From Comamonas sp. 26 (GTDB taxonomy: Bacteria; Pseudomonadota; Gammaproteobacteria; Burkholderiales; Burkholderiaceae_C), in the NCBI RefSeq assembly GCF_002754475.1, contig NZ_PEFL01000001.1:1178001-1242000 (forward strand): a stretch of 64,000 nt of DNA. The letters run 5' to 3'. Below, one piece after another: positions 1 to 9,742 of the stretch. Numbering within the stretch: position 1 is the first letter of the stretch; each line of letters starts with the position of its first letter. The position numbers and the translations under genes were made by a program. The notes beneath the pieces are model-generated. The model was not told the DNA's origin. It was given only the letters and a program-made list of their open reading frames with translations, and ran no database searches.

Positions 1-68
1 GCGAAGGGCCTGTGTGTATTGCATCGCGCCAGTATGCCGCAGGCCTGTCAATGACTTTGAGGAAACTC

Positions 69-1676
69 TCAGGCGACTTTCTCGGGGCCGGGCCTGCCGT
101 CTTGCACGACAAACCGGGCCAAGCTGTAGATGCTGCTGTCGGCCTGCAAGGGGTTGGTGACGGCGCGCAGCTCGCAGCTCATGGCTTGCGGCGTGATATT
201 GAACAGGCTGTAGCCGCGCTCTTCGCTGCGGGCATAAAGCACCTGCGGGTTGTGAGCGACGATGGCATCGACCTTGGCCTGCGTGGTGCCGCTGCGCGAG
301 CTGATGGAGGTGCCGCAGAACTCGCTGGCGACGATGGGGTTATCGCGTCCCGGTGCTTGCGCGCTTTGCTGGGCAATGGCGCAGACATAGTTCTGGTGAA
401 TGTCGCCGCCCAGCACCACGGTGTTGCGCGGGCGGGTTTGGCTGATCTGGCTCACCAGACGCTGGCGCGCTTGTGGGTAGCCGTCCCAGCTGTCGGTGGA
501 TTGCTTGCCGTTCTTGAAGCTGCGTGGGGAGAACAGTGTGGTCTGCACCAGCGATGTCCAGCGCGGTGCGGTGGCCGCGTTGCGTGCATCGGCCTGCAGT
601 TGCTGGCCCAGCCAGCGTTCTTGCTCCCAGCCCAGAAAGCTGCGCGCCGGATCTTGCAAGGCTGTGCAGGTTTCGGTATCGACTGTGCCGGTGCTGGCTT
701 GGCCAGGTGTGCGGCAGGCTTGCAGGTCGCGGTACTGGCGGCCGTCCAGCATGTGCAGCCGTGCCAGTCGCCCCCAGTTCAGCGTGCGGTACAGGGCCAG
801 CCCTTGTCGGTTGCGCAGCATGATGGCGGGGCGCAGCGGCATGTTTTCATAAAAGGCCTGCCAGGCGGCCATGCGTCTTTCTAAAAAGTGAGCATGCTCC
901 CCACGTCCATATTGAGCTGCATAGTCATTTTCTACTTCATGGTCGTCCCAGATGACGGACCAGTTGCACACGGCATGGGCGGCTTGCAGGTGCGCATCGC
1001 TTTTGTGCAGGGCATAGCGGTCGCGGTAGTCCTGCAGTGTGCGGGCTGTGCGCAAAGGCTGGGGGCGGGCCAGTCCTTCGGCTTTTTCTGGCTGGGCATA
1101 TTCATAGATGTAGTCGCCCAGGAACAGAACCATGTCCGGTGCATCCTGCGCGACTTGCCGCCATGCGGTGTAAAAACCGTGTTCCCAGCGCTGGCAGGAC
1201 GCTACTGCCAGGCGTAGCTGGCGAGCATCGGCCCCTACCTGCGGAGCGGTGCGGGCGCGGCCTGTGGTGCTGACCGCATCGCCGTGCATGAACCTGTAGA
1301 AGTACCAGCGGTCGGGTGCCAGTCCATCGATCTGTATGCGCACGCTATGGCCCCATTCGGCGGTGGCCGTGGTGCTGCCGCTGGCAATGATCTGGCGGAA
1401 CTGCTCGTCATGCGCGACTTCCCAGTACACCTTCATGGGCACCAGTTGCGGCGCATCCTCCATGCCCAGTGATTCTGGCGGGGCGGTCAGTCGTGACCAG
1501 ATAAGAATGTTGTCGCTTTGGGCATCACCGCTGGCGACACCCAGCGTGAAGGGGTTGTAGCCCAAAGTGCTGCTGGCGCGGGCCCATGCAGGCAGGCTGC
1601 CTGCCGTTGTGGCAAAGCCAGAGGCAATGAGGAAGCGGCGGCGCTGCAGGGTGGTGGCGTTTTTCAGATCGGACAT
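69..1676 (-). CDS. phoD: PhoD-family alkaline phosphatase/phosphodiesterase, Tat-exported
   Basis: A 535-residue protein that probably hydrolyses phosphate mono- or diesters in the periplasm. The N-terminus has a twin-arginine signal (RRRFLIASG at residues 12-20, then a hydrophobic stretch ending near AWA at 30-32). A PhoD N-terminal beta domain follows, then the metallophosphatase core with SCQ (160-162), LGDYIYEY (186-193), WDDHE (244-248) and GGDIHQNY near residue 425, which supply the usual Ca/Fe ligands. Length fits the family. It is read away from the surE operon, with the oxidoreductase gene upstream on the same strand. PhoD enzymes are often induced by phosphate starvation, but no Pho box was identified here. 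The family assignment is firm; the substrate is not known. Confidence 0.9.
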   Translation of the reverse strand: MSDLKNATTLQRRRFLIASGFATTAGSLPAWARASSTLGYNPFTLGVASGDAQSDNILIWSRLTAPPESLGMEDAPQLVPMKVYWEVAHDEQFRQIIASGSTTATAEWGHSVRIQIDGLAPDRWYFYRFMHGDAVSTTGRARTAPQVGADARQLRLAVASCQRWEHGFYTAWRQVAQDAPDMVLFLGDYIYEYAQPEKAEGLARPQPLRTARTLQDYRDRYALHKSDAHLQAAHAVCNWSVIWDDHEVENDYAAQYGRGEHAHFLERRMAAWQAFYENMPLRPAIMLRNRQGLALYRTLNWGRLARLHMLDGRQYRDLQACRTPGQASTGTVDTETCTALQDPARSFLGWEQERWLGQQLQADARNAATAPRWTSLVQTTLFSPRSFKNGKQSTDSWDGYPQARQRLVSQISQTRPRNTVVLGGDIHQNYVCAIAQQSAQAPGRDNPIVASEFCGTSISSRSGTTQAKVDAIVAHNPQVLYARSEERGYSLFNITPQAMSCELRAVTNPLQADSSIYSLARFVVQDGRPGPEKVA

Positions 1677-1757
1677 GACGGTGAGATGAATACGGTCTGC
1701 TGGCAGTATGCGCGCCGCTCATCTTGTTTTTGTGAACACCGCCATGGTGCCCTTTAT

Positions 1758-2735
1758 TTACGGGTTGACCATCACCAGCTTGCCCTGGACCTGGCGCGAG
1801 CCCATGCGCTCGTAGGCGGCAAACAGCTCGCTCATGGGCATGGTGCGGTCAATGACGGGCTTGATCTTGCCCTGGTCGTACCACTGGGCCAGCTCCTGCA
1901 TCATGGCGGCGTTGTTGTGTGGCTCGCGCTTGGCAAAATCGCCCCAGAAAACACCAACCAGCGATGCGCCCTTGAGCAAGGCCAGATTCAACGGCAGTGA
2001 CGGAATGGGACCGGATGCAAAACCGATGATGAGGTAACGCCCGCGCCAGGCGATGGAGCGGAAAGCGGGCTCGGCAAAGTCGCCGCCCACAGGGTCGTAG
2101 ATGACGTCCGGGCCTTTGCCGTCGGTTGCAGCCTTGATGGCTTCGCGCAGATCGCCGTGGCTGTAGTTGATCGTGATGTCCGCGCCTTGGGCTTTGCAGA
2201 GTGCGCATTTTTCATCGGTCGATGCTGCAGCAATCACGCGTGCGCCTGCGGCTTTGGCAATCTGTATGGCTGCCGTTCCCACGCCGCCTGCAGCGCCCAG
2301 CACCAGTACGGTCTCTCCCGCCTTGAGCTGACCCCGGTCGATTAGCGCGTGGTGGCTGGTGGCGTAGGTCATGATGAACGCTGCGGCATCTACAAAGGGA
2401 AAATTGTCTGGAAGCGTCATGCACATTGCAGCAGGCGCTAGCGTATGCGTAGCAAATCCACCAGTTCCAGACAGGCAGGCTACATGCTGGCCCACCTTCA
2501 GGTGCTTGACGCCTTCGCCCACGGCCTGCACCACGCCTGCGTATTCAGAGCCAGGCACAAAGGGCAGCGGCGGCTTGATCTGGTATTTGTTCTGCACGAT
2601 CAGCAGGTCGGGAAAGTTCAGGCTGGCGGCCTTGACCTCCAGGAGCACCTGACCGGGGCCGGGCTGGGGCGTGGGCAGCTCGGTCCACTGCAGAGTTTCA
2701 ACGCCGGTGGGGGTGGTGCAAAGCCAAGCGTGCAT
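1758..2735 (-). CDS. Zinc-free NADPH:quinone oxidoreductase (MDR superfamily)
   Basis: A 325-residue medium-chain dehydrogenase/reductase of the quinone oxidoreductase (QOR) type, expected to be cytosolic and to use NADPH. The N-terminal GroES-like domain includes a GSEYAGVV segment near residue 62. The Rossmann domain has the signature LGAAGGVGTAAIQ near 145. The structural zinc cysteine cluster of alcohol dehydrogenases is absent. The ATG at 2735 fits the family N-terminus and leaves about 110 bp to the divergent surE start. The natural substrate (quinone or enoyl compound) cannot be read from the sequence. Confidence 0.85.
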   Translation of the reverse strand: MHAWLCTTPTGVETLQWTELPTPQPGPGQVLLEVKAASLNFPDLLIVQNKYQIKPPLPFVPGSEYAGVVQAVGEGVKHLKVGQHVACLSGTGGFATHTLAPAAMCMTLPDNFPFVDAAAFIMTYATSHHALIDRGQLKAGETVLVLGAAGGVGTAAIQIAKAAGARVIAAASTDEKCALCKAQGADITINYSHGDLREAIKAATDGKGPDVIYDPVGGDFAEPAFRSIAWRGRYLIIGFASGPIPSLPLNLALLKGASLVGVFWGDFAKREPHNNAAMMQELAQWYDQGKIKPVIDRTMPMSELFAAYERMGSRQVQGKLVMVNP

Positions 2736-2846
2736 AAGGTGTCTCCTGATCTTTATGGGTGAAAAATGCCCGCTGATGATAGAAGTGTGGTGCGAATGCT
2801 GCGTGTCTCTGCCGTGACCTTGGAGCCGCCTACAATCCGCTCATCC

Positions 2847-3614
2847 ATGAAGATTCTTATTTGCAATGACGACGGCTTTCAGGCCCCCGGTATCGTGGCT
2901 TTGCACGACGCCCTGCGCACCGTGGCAGACGTTGAAGTGGTGGCCCCGGAGCACAACAACAGCGCCAAGTCCAATGCCCTGACGCTGAACGCGCCACTGT
3001 ATGTGCACAAGGCCTATAACGGTTTTCGCTACGTGAACGGCACACCTGCCGACTGCGTGCACATCGCGCTGACGGGATTGCTGGGCTACCGGCCTGATCT
3101 GGTGGTCTCCGGTATCAACAACGGCGCCAATATGGGCGACGACACGATTTACTCGGGCACCGTGGGTGCGGCCATGGAAGGCTTTTTGTTTGGTATTCCT
3201 TCCATTGCTTTCTCGCAGGTGGACAAGGGCTGGGCCGAAATTGAAGCCGCAGCCGCAACAGCCCGCCAGATGGTGCAGGACATGCAGTCGCAGCAACTGA
3301 TTGGCACTGCGCCCTGGTTGCTCAACGTGAATATTCCCAATATGCCGCTGGAGGCGCTCAAGAGCATCAAGCTGTGCCGTCTGGGGCGTCGCCATTCGGC
3401 TGAGCAGGCTATTCAGCAGCAAAGCCCGCGTGGCGAGACCATGTACTGGATCGGCAGCGCAGGCGCGGCCAAGGATGATTCCGAAGGCACGGACTTCCAC
3501 GCGACGGCCCATGGTCATGTGGCCATGACACCGCTAAAGGTGGATCTGACCGATTACGACAGTCTGGGTTACTGGGCACAGACCGCCAGCAAGCTGACGG
3601 GTGTGGCATCGTGA
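2847..3614 (+). CDS. surE: 5'/3'-nucleotidase SurE
   Basis: A 255-residue nucleotidase/exopolyphosphatase that dephosphorylates nucleoside monophosphates and acts in stationary-phase survival. The start is placed at the ATG at 2847 because the protein then begins MKILICNDDGF, the conserved SurE N-terminus with the metal-binding DD pair. The later SGINNGANMGDDTIYSGTVGAA segment pattern (split here as SGINNGAN and YSGTVGAA) is also family-typical. The stop overlaps the GTG start of pcm by four bases (GTGA), so the two are translationally coupled. surE-pcm-nlpD is the classic stationary-phase cluster, which in gammaproteobacteria leads into rpoS; here it leads into rluD. Confidence 0.97.
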   Translation: MKILICNDDGFQAPGIVALHDALRTVADVEVVAPEHNNSAKSNALTLNAPLYVHKAYNGFRYVNGTPADCVHIALTGLLGYRPDLVVSGINNGANMGDDTIYSGTVGAAMEGFLFGIPSIAFSQVDKGWAEIEAAAATARQMVQDMQSQQLIGTAPWLLNVNIPNMPLEALKSIKLCRLGRRHSAEQAIQQQSPRGETMYWIGSAGAAKDDSEGTDFHATAHGHVAMTPLKVDLTDYDSLGYWAQTASKLTGVAS

Positions 3615-4396
3615 GCGAGCGCCGCTCTCCCCAGGTGCCGGGCTGGATCGCCCGCTCCGTGCAAACCGGCGTCAGCGCAGCGCGCTCGCCAGTGGCTCCA
3701 CGGCCTATCAATCCCTTAGGTGTGGCGGCTTCGCCCGTGGGGGTAGGGCTTGATTCATCGACAGTGCGCGCACGCATGGCCCAGCGCATTGGCGCGGCAG
3801 GCGTCAGCAACCCAGCCGTGCTGCAGGCCATGGCGACGGTGGAGCGCCATCGCTTCGTCGATAGCGCCTTGGTCAATCAGGCTTATGAAGACACCAGCTT
3901 GCCGATTGGTCTGGGTCAGACTATCTCCAAGCCCAGCGTGGTGGCGCGCATGATGGAACTGCTGCTCGACTCTGACGCTGCCAGAAGCGGGCAGGGTCGT
4001 GTGCTGGAGATTGGCACGGGTTGTGGATATCAGGCCGCCGTGCTGGCCATGGTGACCAAAGAGGTTTATTCGATTGAGCGTTTGCGTGGCCTGCATGAAA
4101 AAGCCCGCAGCAATCTGCGGCCCATGCGCCTGTCCAATGTCCACCTGATTCTGGGTGATGGCATGGTGGGCTTTGCCAGTGGCGCGCCTTATGCGGGCAT
4201 CATCTCTGCTGCAGGCGGAGACACCGTGCCGCAGGCTTGGTGCGATCAGCTGGCTATCGGCGGGCGTCTTGTGGCTCCCGTTGTTGTGGGCTCTGGTAAG
4301 CAGGCACTGCTGGTGATTGACAAGAGTTCACACGGTTTTACGCAAACAGTTTTAGAAGCAGTTAACTTTGTCCCTCTAAAATCGGGGATCGCCTAG
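3611..4396 (+). CDS. pcm: Protein-L-isoaspartate O-methyltransferase
   Basis: Repairs isoaspartyl residues in aged proteins using S-adenosylmethionine. The 261-residue protein has SAM motif I as VLEIGTGCGYQAAVLA near residue 132, preceded by the family segment LGQTISKPSVVARM. It carries about 50 extra N-terminal residues, rich in Arg/Ser/Pro, compared with the compact E. coli enzyme; this is common in betaproteobacteria. The start is a GTG that overlaps the surE stop by four bases. An alternative start further downstream would remove the extension, but the coupling favours 3611. Confidence 0.93.
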   Translation: MSERRSPQVPGWIARSVQTGVSAARSPVAPRPINPLGVAASPVGVGLDSSTVRARMAQRIGAAGVSNPAVLQAMATVERHRFVDSALVNQAYEDTSLPIGLGQTISKPSVVARMMELLLDSDAARSGQGRVLEIGTGCGYQAAVLAMVTKEVYSIERLRGLHEKARSNLRPMRLSNVHLILGDGMVGFASGAPYAGIISAAGGDTVPQAWCDQLAIGGRLVAPVVVGSGKQALLVIDKSSHGFTQTVLEAVNFVPLKSGIA

Positions 4397-4409
4397 AAGG
4401 GAATAGCTT

Positions 4410-5246
4410 ATGTTGGTATCGCGAAGTCTTGGTGCATGGGGAACGGCTGTGCTGGCAGGTGTCATCCTGGCTGGTTGCTCCACCCAGGCAAACAGGGCTC
4501 CTGTGGAAGATCGCGGACAGTCGTCGTCTTCCACCTCTTCCAGTGTGGATGTCAAGTCTCTGCCCGGCGCAGAAAACGCAGGCAAGCCTGGTTACTACAC
4601 CATCAAGCCCGGTGACACGCTGATCAAGGTCGGTCTGGAGCACGGCCAGAGCTGGAAAGACATCGCTCGCTGGAGCAATCTGGACAACCCCAATGTGATC
4701 GAAGTCGGCCAGGTGGTACGCGTGGTGCCGCCAGGTCGTGATGTGGCCTCCACACCTTCGACGGGTGGTGGTCGCGGTGTGGTGCCTGTGGTGGTGGGTG
4801 GTGGCAGTGCTGCTACCCCGACACCTGCTCCTGCACCCACTCCTTCGAGCAGCCCGGCTCCTGCAGCCAAGGGCGCTGATGATGTGGACTTCATCTGGCC
4901 AGCCAGCGGTTCGCTGATTGCCGGTTTTGATGAGCAGCGCAACAAGGGTTACGACATCAGCGGCAAGGCTGGTGACTCGGTCGTGGCTGCTGCGGATGGT
5001 CGCGTGGTGTATGCGGGCGCTGGCCTGCGTGGCTACGGTAACCTCATCATCCTGAAGCACAACAATACCTATCTGACGGCCTACGCCCACAACCAGTCTT
5101 TGATGGTTAAGGAAGATCAGTCCGTGAAGAAGGGGCAGAAGATTGCTGAAATGGGCAGCACTGATGCAGACCGCGTCAAGCTGCACTTTGAAGTGCGTCG
5201 TCAGGGCAAGCCTGTCGACCCTTCGCGTTACCTGCCCTCTCGTTAA
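4410..5246 (+). CDS. nlpD: NlpD-like lipoprotein with LysM and degenerate M23 (LytM) domain
   Basis: An outer-membrane lipoprotein expected to activate the cell-division amidase AmiC. A signal peptide ends in a lipobox, LAGC with Cys at residue 23. A LysM domain (about 61-107, YYTIKPGDTL...) binds peptidoglycan. A Pro/Ala/Ser/Gly linker follows, then a C-terminal LytM domain (about 165-278). The zinc ligands of active M23 peptidases appear to be missing (YDISGKAGDSV and LHFEVR replace the usual HxxxD and HxH), which fits an activator rather than an enzyme. It lies 13 bp after pcm and 2 bp before rluD. Confidence 0.93.
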   Translation: MLVSRSLGAWGTAVLAGVILAGCSTQANRAPVEDRGQSSSSTSSSVDVKSLPGAENAGKPGYYTIKPGDTLIKVGLEHGQSWKDIARWSNLDNPNVIEVGQVVRVVPPGRDVASTPSTGGGRGVVPVVVGGGSAATPTPAPAPTPSSSPAPAAKGADDVDFIWPASGSLIAGFDEQRNKGYDISGKAGDSVVAAADGRVVYAGAGLRGYGNLIILKHNNTYLTAYAHNQSLMVKEDQSVKKGQKIAEMGSTDADRVKLHFEVRRQGKPVDPSRYLPSR

Positions 5247-5248
5247 GC

Positions 5249-6307
5249 ATGGCATCGCAAGGTAAAAAAGCCTCACAAGCCCCTGCCCCGCAGGGGCTTG
5301 TGTCTTCTGACGCCCCCGAGCAAAGCTGGGATGAGGCGGCTGAAGACCTGATCTCTGGCTCCGAAGTCGAGCAGCGCGAGCTGACCGCCACCACCGAGCA
5401 CCATGGCCAGCGCGCCGACAAGGTGCTGGCGCTGGGCGTGTCGGAGTTCTCGCGCAGCTATCTGCAGCAGTTGCTGGCCGATGGCGCTGTCACGCTAAAC
5501 GGCAAGGTCTTGAGTAAGCCCTCGGCCAAAGTCAGCGTGGGTGACCAGTTGCGCGTGGAAATGCGCCCCACCCAGCAGAGCATGGCCTTCCAGCCGGAAG
5601 AGATGGATTTGCAGGTGGTCTATGAAGACGACGATCTGCTGATCATCAACAAGCCTGCCGGTCTGGTCGTGCATCCCGCGCCGGGCAACTGGACGGGAAC
5701 GCTGCTTAACGGTCTGCTGGCACGCGATGAAAAAGCGCGCCAGGTGCCGCGTGCAGGCATTGTTCACCGGCTGGATAAAGACACCAGCGGCCTGATGGTG
5801 GTGGCGCGCAACCGCAGCACCATGGATGCGCTCATCAAAATGATTGCCGCGCGTGATGTGAGTCGCCAGTATCTGGCTATTGCGCACAAAGACTGGGGCA
5901 GCCGCAAGCACCGCGAGGTCAGCGCGCCCATTGGGCGCGACCCGCGCAATCGTCTGCGCATGGCGGTGGTCGATTTGAATTTGCACCCCGGAAAGCAGGC
6001 GCGCACCGACTTTGATCTGCTGGATGGTGACGCTACGCATAGTCTGGTGCGCTGCACGCTGCACACCGGCCGCACGCACCAGATCCGGGTGCACATGGCA
6101 TCGCTGGGCCACTCGCTGATTGCCGACACGCTGTATGGTGGCCAGCAAGAGGGCGGGCTGGAAAGGCAAGCACTGCACGCCTTCAGGCTGGCGTTTGAGC
6201 ACCCGGTGAGTAAGAAGCCACTGGTGCTGTATGCCCCGCTGCCACAAGACATGGCTGCAGCACTGGATTTATGGGGGCTGCGTTACAATACCCCGGAAAG
6301 CCTCTGA
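5249..6307 (+). CDS. rluD: 23S rRNA pseudouridine synthase RluD
   Basis: Makes pseudouridine in helix 69 of 23S rRNA (positions 1911, 1915 and 1917 in E. coli). The 352-residue protein has an extra N-terminal tail, an S4 RNA-binding domain (about 52-110) and the RluA-type catalytic domain with HRLDKDTSG, where Asp176 is the expected catalytic residue. The segment CTLHTGRTHQIRVHM lies near residue 270. Only two bases separate it from the nlpD stop, so it belongs to the same transcript. RluA, RluC and RluD are similar; length, S4 domain and context favour RluD. Confidence 0.92.
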   Translation: MASQGKKASQAPAPQGLVSSDAPEQSWDEAAEDLISGSEVEQRELTATTEHHGQRADKVLALGVSEFSRSYLQQLLADGAVTLNGKVLSKPSAKVSVGDQLRVEMRPTQQSMAFQPEEMDLQVVYEDDDLLIINKPAGLVVHPAPGNWTGTLLNGLLARDEKARQVPRAGIVHRLDKDTSGLMVVARNRSTMDALIKMIAARDVSRQYLAIAHKDWGSRKHREVSAPIGRDPRNRLRMAVVDLNLHPGKQARTDFDLLDGDATHSLVRCTLHTGRTHQIRVHMASLGHSLIADTLYGGQQEGGLERQALHAFRLAFEHPVSKKPLVLYAPLPQDMAAALDLWGLRYNTPESL

Positions 6308-6404
6308 CCATCACTCGCATGGCACTGATGGGGCGCTTCCACTCTCTTAGAAACAGGCGACCCACCAGTCTTGGTGCGGCAGCCGCTCCCGAAACGCTGC
6401 GCCC

Positions 6405-7523
6405 ATGAATACGGTAGATGCCAAGCGGGTTCTTGAAACAGCATTGATTTGTGCCTCGCAGCCCGTAACGCTGCGGGATATGCGCTCACTTTTTGATGAT
6501 GTGCTGGGCTCGGACACGGTTAAGGATTTGCTGCTGGACTTGCAAAAGGACTGGGCCCTCAAAGGCGTAGAACTGGTGCAGGTGGCTTCAGGCTGGCGCT
6601 TTCAGAGCCGGCCGGAGATGCGCGTGTACCTGGACAAGCTGCACCCCGAAAAGCCGCCCAAGTACACCCGTGCAACACTGGAGACGCTGGCCATCATTGC
6701 CTATCGTCAGCCAGTTACGCGCGGGGATATTGAGGATATTCGCGGCGTCACGGTCAATAGTCTGCTCATCAAGCAGCTGGAAGACCGGGGCTGGATTGAA
6801 GTGATTGGCCACCGGGAAACCGTGGGTCGGCCTGCGTTGTTTGCCACTACGCGTCAGTTTCTTGATGATCTGGGTCTGCAGTCGCTGGATCAGCTGCCCA
6901 TGCTGGAAGAAACCCAAGCCCAGCAAAGCCTGTTCAAGGCGCTGGATGGCGAAGAGGGCGGGGAAGCACTTGCGCCAGATGCCCCTGTTGACGCGGGTGC
7001 AGAGATAACTGCTGAGGTGGAAGCTGATGCCGAAGTCTCTGTAGATGCTGATGCATTGACGCAGGTGCTAAAGCCTGCGGTAGACGACGTTGGGCAAGCC
7101 GAACTGTTGCCGAAGTCTGAGGTGCAAGAGTTTGAGTCAAATCAGCCCCAAGCCATTGAGGAACAAGCGCAAGCTTCTACTGAAACGATAGAGGTTGAAG
7201 CGCCTGAGACTGAGGCGGTCGACATTGAAGTTGCTGAGGGAGATGAGCCCGAGCTGGTGAAAGCACGCCAGGCCAGACCGGTCAAACCTGCAAGGCCCGC
7301 CAAAGCGGCGACGCCTGAGGAAAAGCCGGCGGCCAAGAAGTCTGGCCGACCTGAGTGGGTGGGGCTGAAGGCATTTCTCGATGATGACTACGGCGCCGAA
7401 GAAGACGAGACCGTAGAAGACAAGAACACTGCGCTGCTCGATGTTGCATTGCAAGCCGAGCCAGCAAACGAGCGAATTGTGGAGGATGACGATGAAGTCA
7501 TCCCCGAAGGAAAACCGGAATGA
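6405..7523 (+). CDS. scpB: Segregation and condensation protein B, with long acidic tail
   Basis: A subunit of the SMC-ScpA-ScpB chromosome condensation complex. The first 190 residues form the paired winged-helix core (for example [19 protein letters not shown] and GRPALFATT). The remaining half, about 180 residues, is a low-complexity Glu/Asp/Ala-rich tail ending in a Lys/Pro patch, so the 372-residue protein is about twice the typical ScpB length. Tails like this occur in Comamonadaceae orthologues. The stop overlaps the rluB ATG (ATGA), indicating coupled translation. No scpA lies next to it in this window. Confidence 0.92.
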   Translation: MNTVDAKRVLETALICASQPVTLRDMRSLFDDVLGSDTVKDLLLDLQKDWALKGVELVQVASGWRFQSRPEMRVYLDKLHPEKPPKYTRATLETLAIIAYRQPVTRGDIEDIRGVTVNSLLIKQLEDRGWIEVIGHRETVGRPALFATTRQFLDDLGLQSLDQLPMLEETQAQQSLFKALDGEEGGEALAPDAPVDAGAEITAEVEADAEVSVDADALTQVLKPAVDDVGQAELLPKSEVQEFESNQPQAIEEQAQASTETIEVEAPETEAVDIEVAEGDEPELVKARQARPVKPARPAKAATPEEKPAAKKSGRPEWVGLKAFLDDDYGAEEDETVEDKNTALLDVALQAEPANERIVEDDDEVIPEGKPE

Positions 7524-9064
7524 ACAACGAGACATCGAACCAGATGCCTGAACCCGCAGACGCTTCGCCTGAAGCCGAGCCGGTCAAAAAGGCCCGCAAG
7601 CCCCGCGCGCCTAAGCCCGTCGCTGAAGCGCCCAAGCCCGGTGCGACGCGCAAGCAAGGCAAAAAGAAGACCAATGCTGCCGAGGCCAAGCTGGCCCGCA
7701 AGCGTGCTGAAACACGTGCTGCAGAATTTGAGGCCACTCAAGCACTGGAAGCCTCTGATGAGGAACTGCAGGATGCTACAGAACTAGTAGCTGATGACGC
7801 AGGTGCAGTGGGCGCTGTGGCGCAAAAATCCACTAAGGGTCAGAACATCGATTTCTCCGATGTGATCTCGGGTGACTTTGACGACGAAGAAGAAAACGGC
7901 GCCGAAGTGCCCGCCAAGCGCGTGCTGGCTCCGCAAGTTGATTCGCCCAAGCTGCACAAGGTGCTGGCGCAGGCCGGCATGGGCTCGCGTCTGGAGATGG
8001 AGCAGCTCATTCTGGAAGGCCGTATCTCGGTCAACAACGAGCCAGCCCACGTGGGTCAGCGCGTTCAGTTTGGCGATACCGTCAAGGTCAATGGCGAGCC
8101 CATTCGCTTCCGTATCGATCCACCACCCGCACGCGTGATTGCCTATCACAAGCCTGTGGGTGAAGTGGTGACGCATGACGATCCTCAAAATCGCCCCACC
8201 GTGTTCCGCAAGCTGCCCAAGCTTCAGCACGGTAAGTGGCAGTCGGTGGGTCGTCTGGACTTGAATACCGAAGGCCTGTTGTTGTTCACTAGCTCCGGTG
8301 AGCTGGCGAACTCGCTGATGCACCCCCGCTTCGGTCTGGAGCGCGAGTACGCAGCCCGCGTGCTGGGTAAGCTGGACAAGGAAGAAAAGCAGCGCCTGCT
8401 GGATGGCGTGCAGCTGGAAGACGGCGAAGCCAGTTTTGGCGCAGTGGAAGACGGCGGCGGCGAAGGTGCCAACTGCTGGTACCGCGTCACCATCTCCGAA
8501 GGTCGCAACCGCGAAGTGCGCCGCATGTTTGAGGCCGTCGGTCACGCGGTCAGTCGCCTGATCCGTATTCGCTACGGCGCCATGATGCTGCCCCGTGGTC
8601 TGAAGCGCGGCGCGTGGGTGGAGCTGGATCAGGCCGATATTAAGGCGCTGATGTCGGCTGCCGGCATGAAGGAGCGCGCACCTGTTGAGCGCACTAATAC
8701 CGGCGCCCGTGGCGCCAACAACCGCGGCGGCGCTCGTGCTACCGGTCGCAGCATCGCTCGCGGTGAAGGGGCGAATCCCCCCGCACCTCAGGGGCGCCGC
8801 GAAGGTGGTGGTCAGCGCCGTAGTGAGTGGGATGGCAACCGTCCCGCACCAACGGGTATTTTTGGCGATGGCCGTGATGGTCAGCGTGGCAAAAAGGGTG
8901 CAAACCGCCCGGCTTCAGGTGATCGCCCGCAGGGTGCCGGCAATCAGCCCGATCCAATGCGCACTGCGGTGAGCTATATCGGTAGCGACAGCCTTTCGCG
9001 TGCGCGCCAGAACGCCAAGCGTCGCCCAAGTGGCGGCGGCGGTGGTCGCCGCGGCGGTCGTTAA
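7520..9064 (+). CDS. rluB: 23S rRNA pseudouridine synthase RluB, with extended N- and C-terminal tails
   Basis: Makes pseudouridine 2605 (E. coli numbering) in 23S rRNA. The catalytic core lies at about residues 140-390: an S4 domain ([14 protein letters not shown]) and the RsuA-type motif [10 protein letters not shown], with Asp247 as the expected catalytic residue. It is flanked by a Lys/Ala/Glu-rich N-terminal region of about 130 residues and a Gly/Arg/Asn-rich C-terminal tail of about 120 residues that is probably disordered and RNA-binding. The core matches the family; the tails make the 514-residue protein much longer than E. coli RluB. Coupled to scpB by a four-base overlap. Confidence 0.92.
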   Translation: MNNETSNQMPEPADASPEAEPVKKARKPRAPKPVAEAPKPGATRKQGKKKTNAAEAKLARKRAETRAAEFEATQALEASDEELQDATELVADDAGAVGAVAQKSTKGQNIDFSDVISGDFDDEEENGAEVPAKRVLAPQVDSPKLHKVLAQAGMGSRLEMEQLILEGRISVNNEPAHVGQRVQFGDTVKVNGEPIRFRIDPPPARVIAYHKPVGEVVTHDDPQNRPTVFRKLPKLQHGKWQSVGRLDLNTEGLLLFTSSGELANSLMHPRFGLEREYAARVLGKLDKEEKQRLLDGVQLEDGEASFGAVEDGGGEGANCWYRVTISEGRNREVRRMFEAVGHAVSRLIRIRYGAMMLPRGLKRGAWVELDQADIKALMSAAGMKERAPVERTNTGARGANNRGGARATGRSIARGEGANPPAPQGRREGGGQRRSEWDGNRPAPTGIFGDGRDGQRGKKGANRPASGDRPQGAGNQPDPMRTAVSYIGSDSLSRARQNAKRRPSGGGGGRRGGR

Positions 9065-9185
9065 ATCGACGGCTGAAAGCATTTCAGTGGTGCCCGGGCT
9101 TCAAGGTCTATGGCGGCACCGCTAAAATCAAGTGTTTTGCTTTTTTGGCAAAAACCCATAGTAACCCTGACTAGGAAAAATCATC

Positions 9186-9611
9186 ATGGCTATCGAACGC
9201 ACTCTCTCCATCATCAAGCCCGACGCAGTTGCCAAGAACGTGATCGGCCAGATCTACTCTCGCTTCGAAGGCGCTGGCCTGAAGGTTGTCGCCTCCAAGA
9301 TGGCTCACCTGTCCCGCTTGGAAGCTGAACAGTTCTACGCTGTGCACGCTGCCCGTCCTTTCTTCAAGGACCTGGTGGACTTCATGATCTCCGGCCCCGT
9401 GATGATCCAGGCTCTGGAAGGCGAAAACGCCATCCTGACTAACCGCGAACTGATGGGCGCTACTGACCCCAAGAAGGCTGAGAAGGGCACCATCCGCGCC
9501 GACTTCGCCGACAGCATCGACGCCAACGCCGTGCACGGTTCTGACGCTGCTGAAACTGCTGCTGTGGAAATCGCTTTCTTCTTCCCCGGCATGAACGTGT
9601 ACACACGTTAA
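9186..9611 (+). CDS. ndk: Nucleoside diphosphate kinase
   Basis: Transfers the gamma phosphate between nucleoside triphosphates and diphosphates by a phospho-histidine intermediate. At 141 residues it is full length. His117 in NAVHGSDA is the catalytic residue and [11 protein letters not shown] is the typical N-terminus. The start ATG follows an AGGAAAAA-like ribosome binding site. The strong codon bias (Lys AAG, Leu CTG) suggests high expression. It stands alone between rluB (121 bp gap) and rlmN (131 bp gap). Confidence 0.98.
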   Translation: MAIERTLSIIKPDAVAKNVIGQIYSRFEGAGLKVVASKMAHLSRLEAEQFYAVHAARPFFKDLVDFMISGPVMIQALEGENAILTNRELMGATDPKKAEKGTIRADFADSIDANAVHGSDAAETAAVEIAFFFPGMNVYTR

Positions 9612-9742
9612 TTCCACGCTAGCCTCACAGCATGCTCTCGCTGACGCCAGTGCTTTGCTCATGCGAAGCCGGTGTCAGCATCTGAAGCTGCTGGCCACGG
9701 CGTGGCAAATCCCGTTCGCAAGACGCCTCGCCACATGCCGAT

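Noticed and set aside
12..884. Long plus-strand open frame of 290 codons
   Set aside because: It is antisense to the PhoD gene, which has full family motifs; the plus-strand reading is an effect of high GC content.
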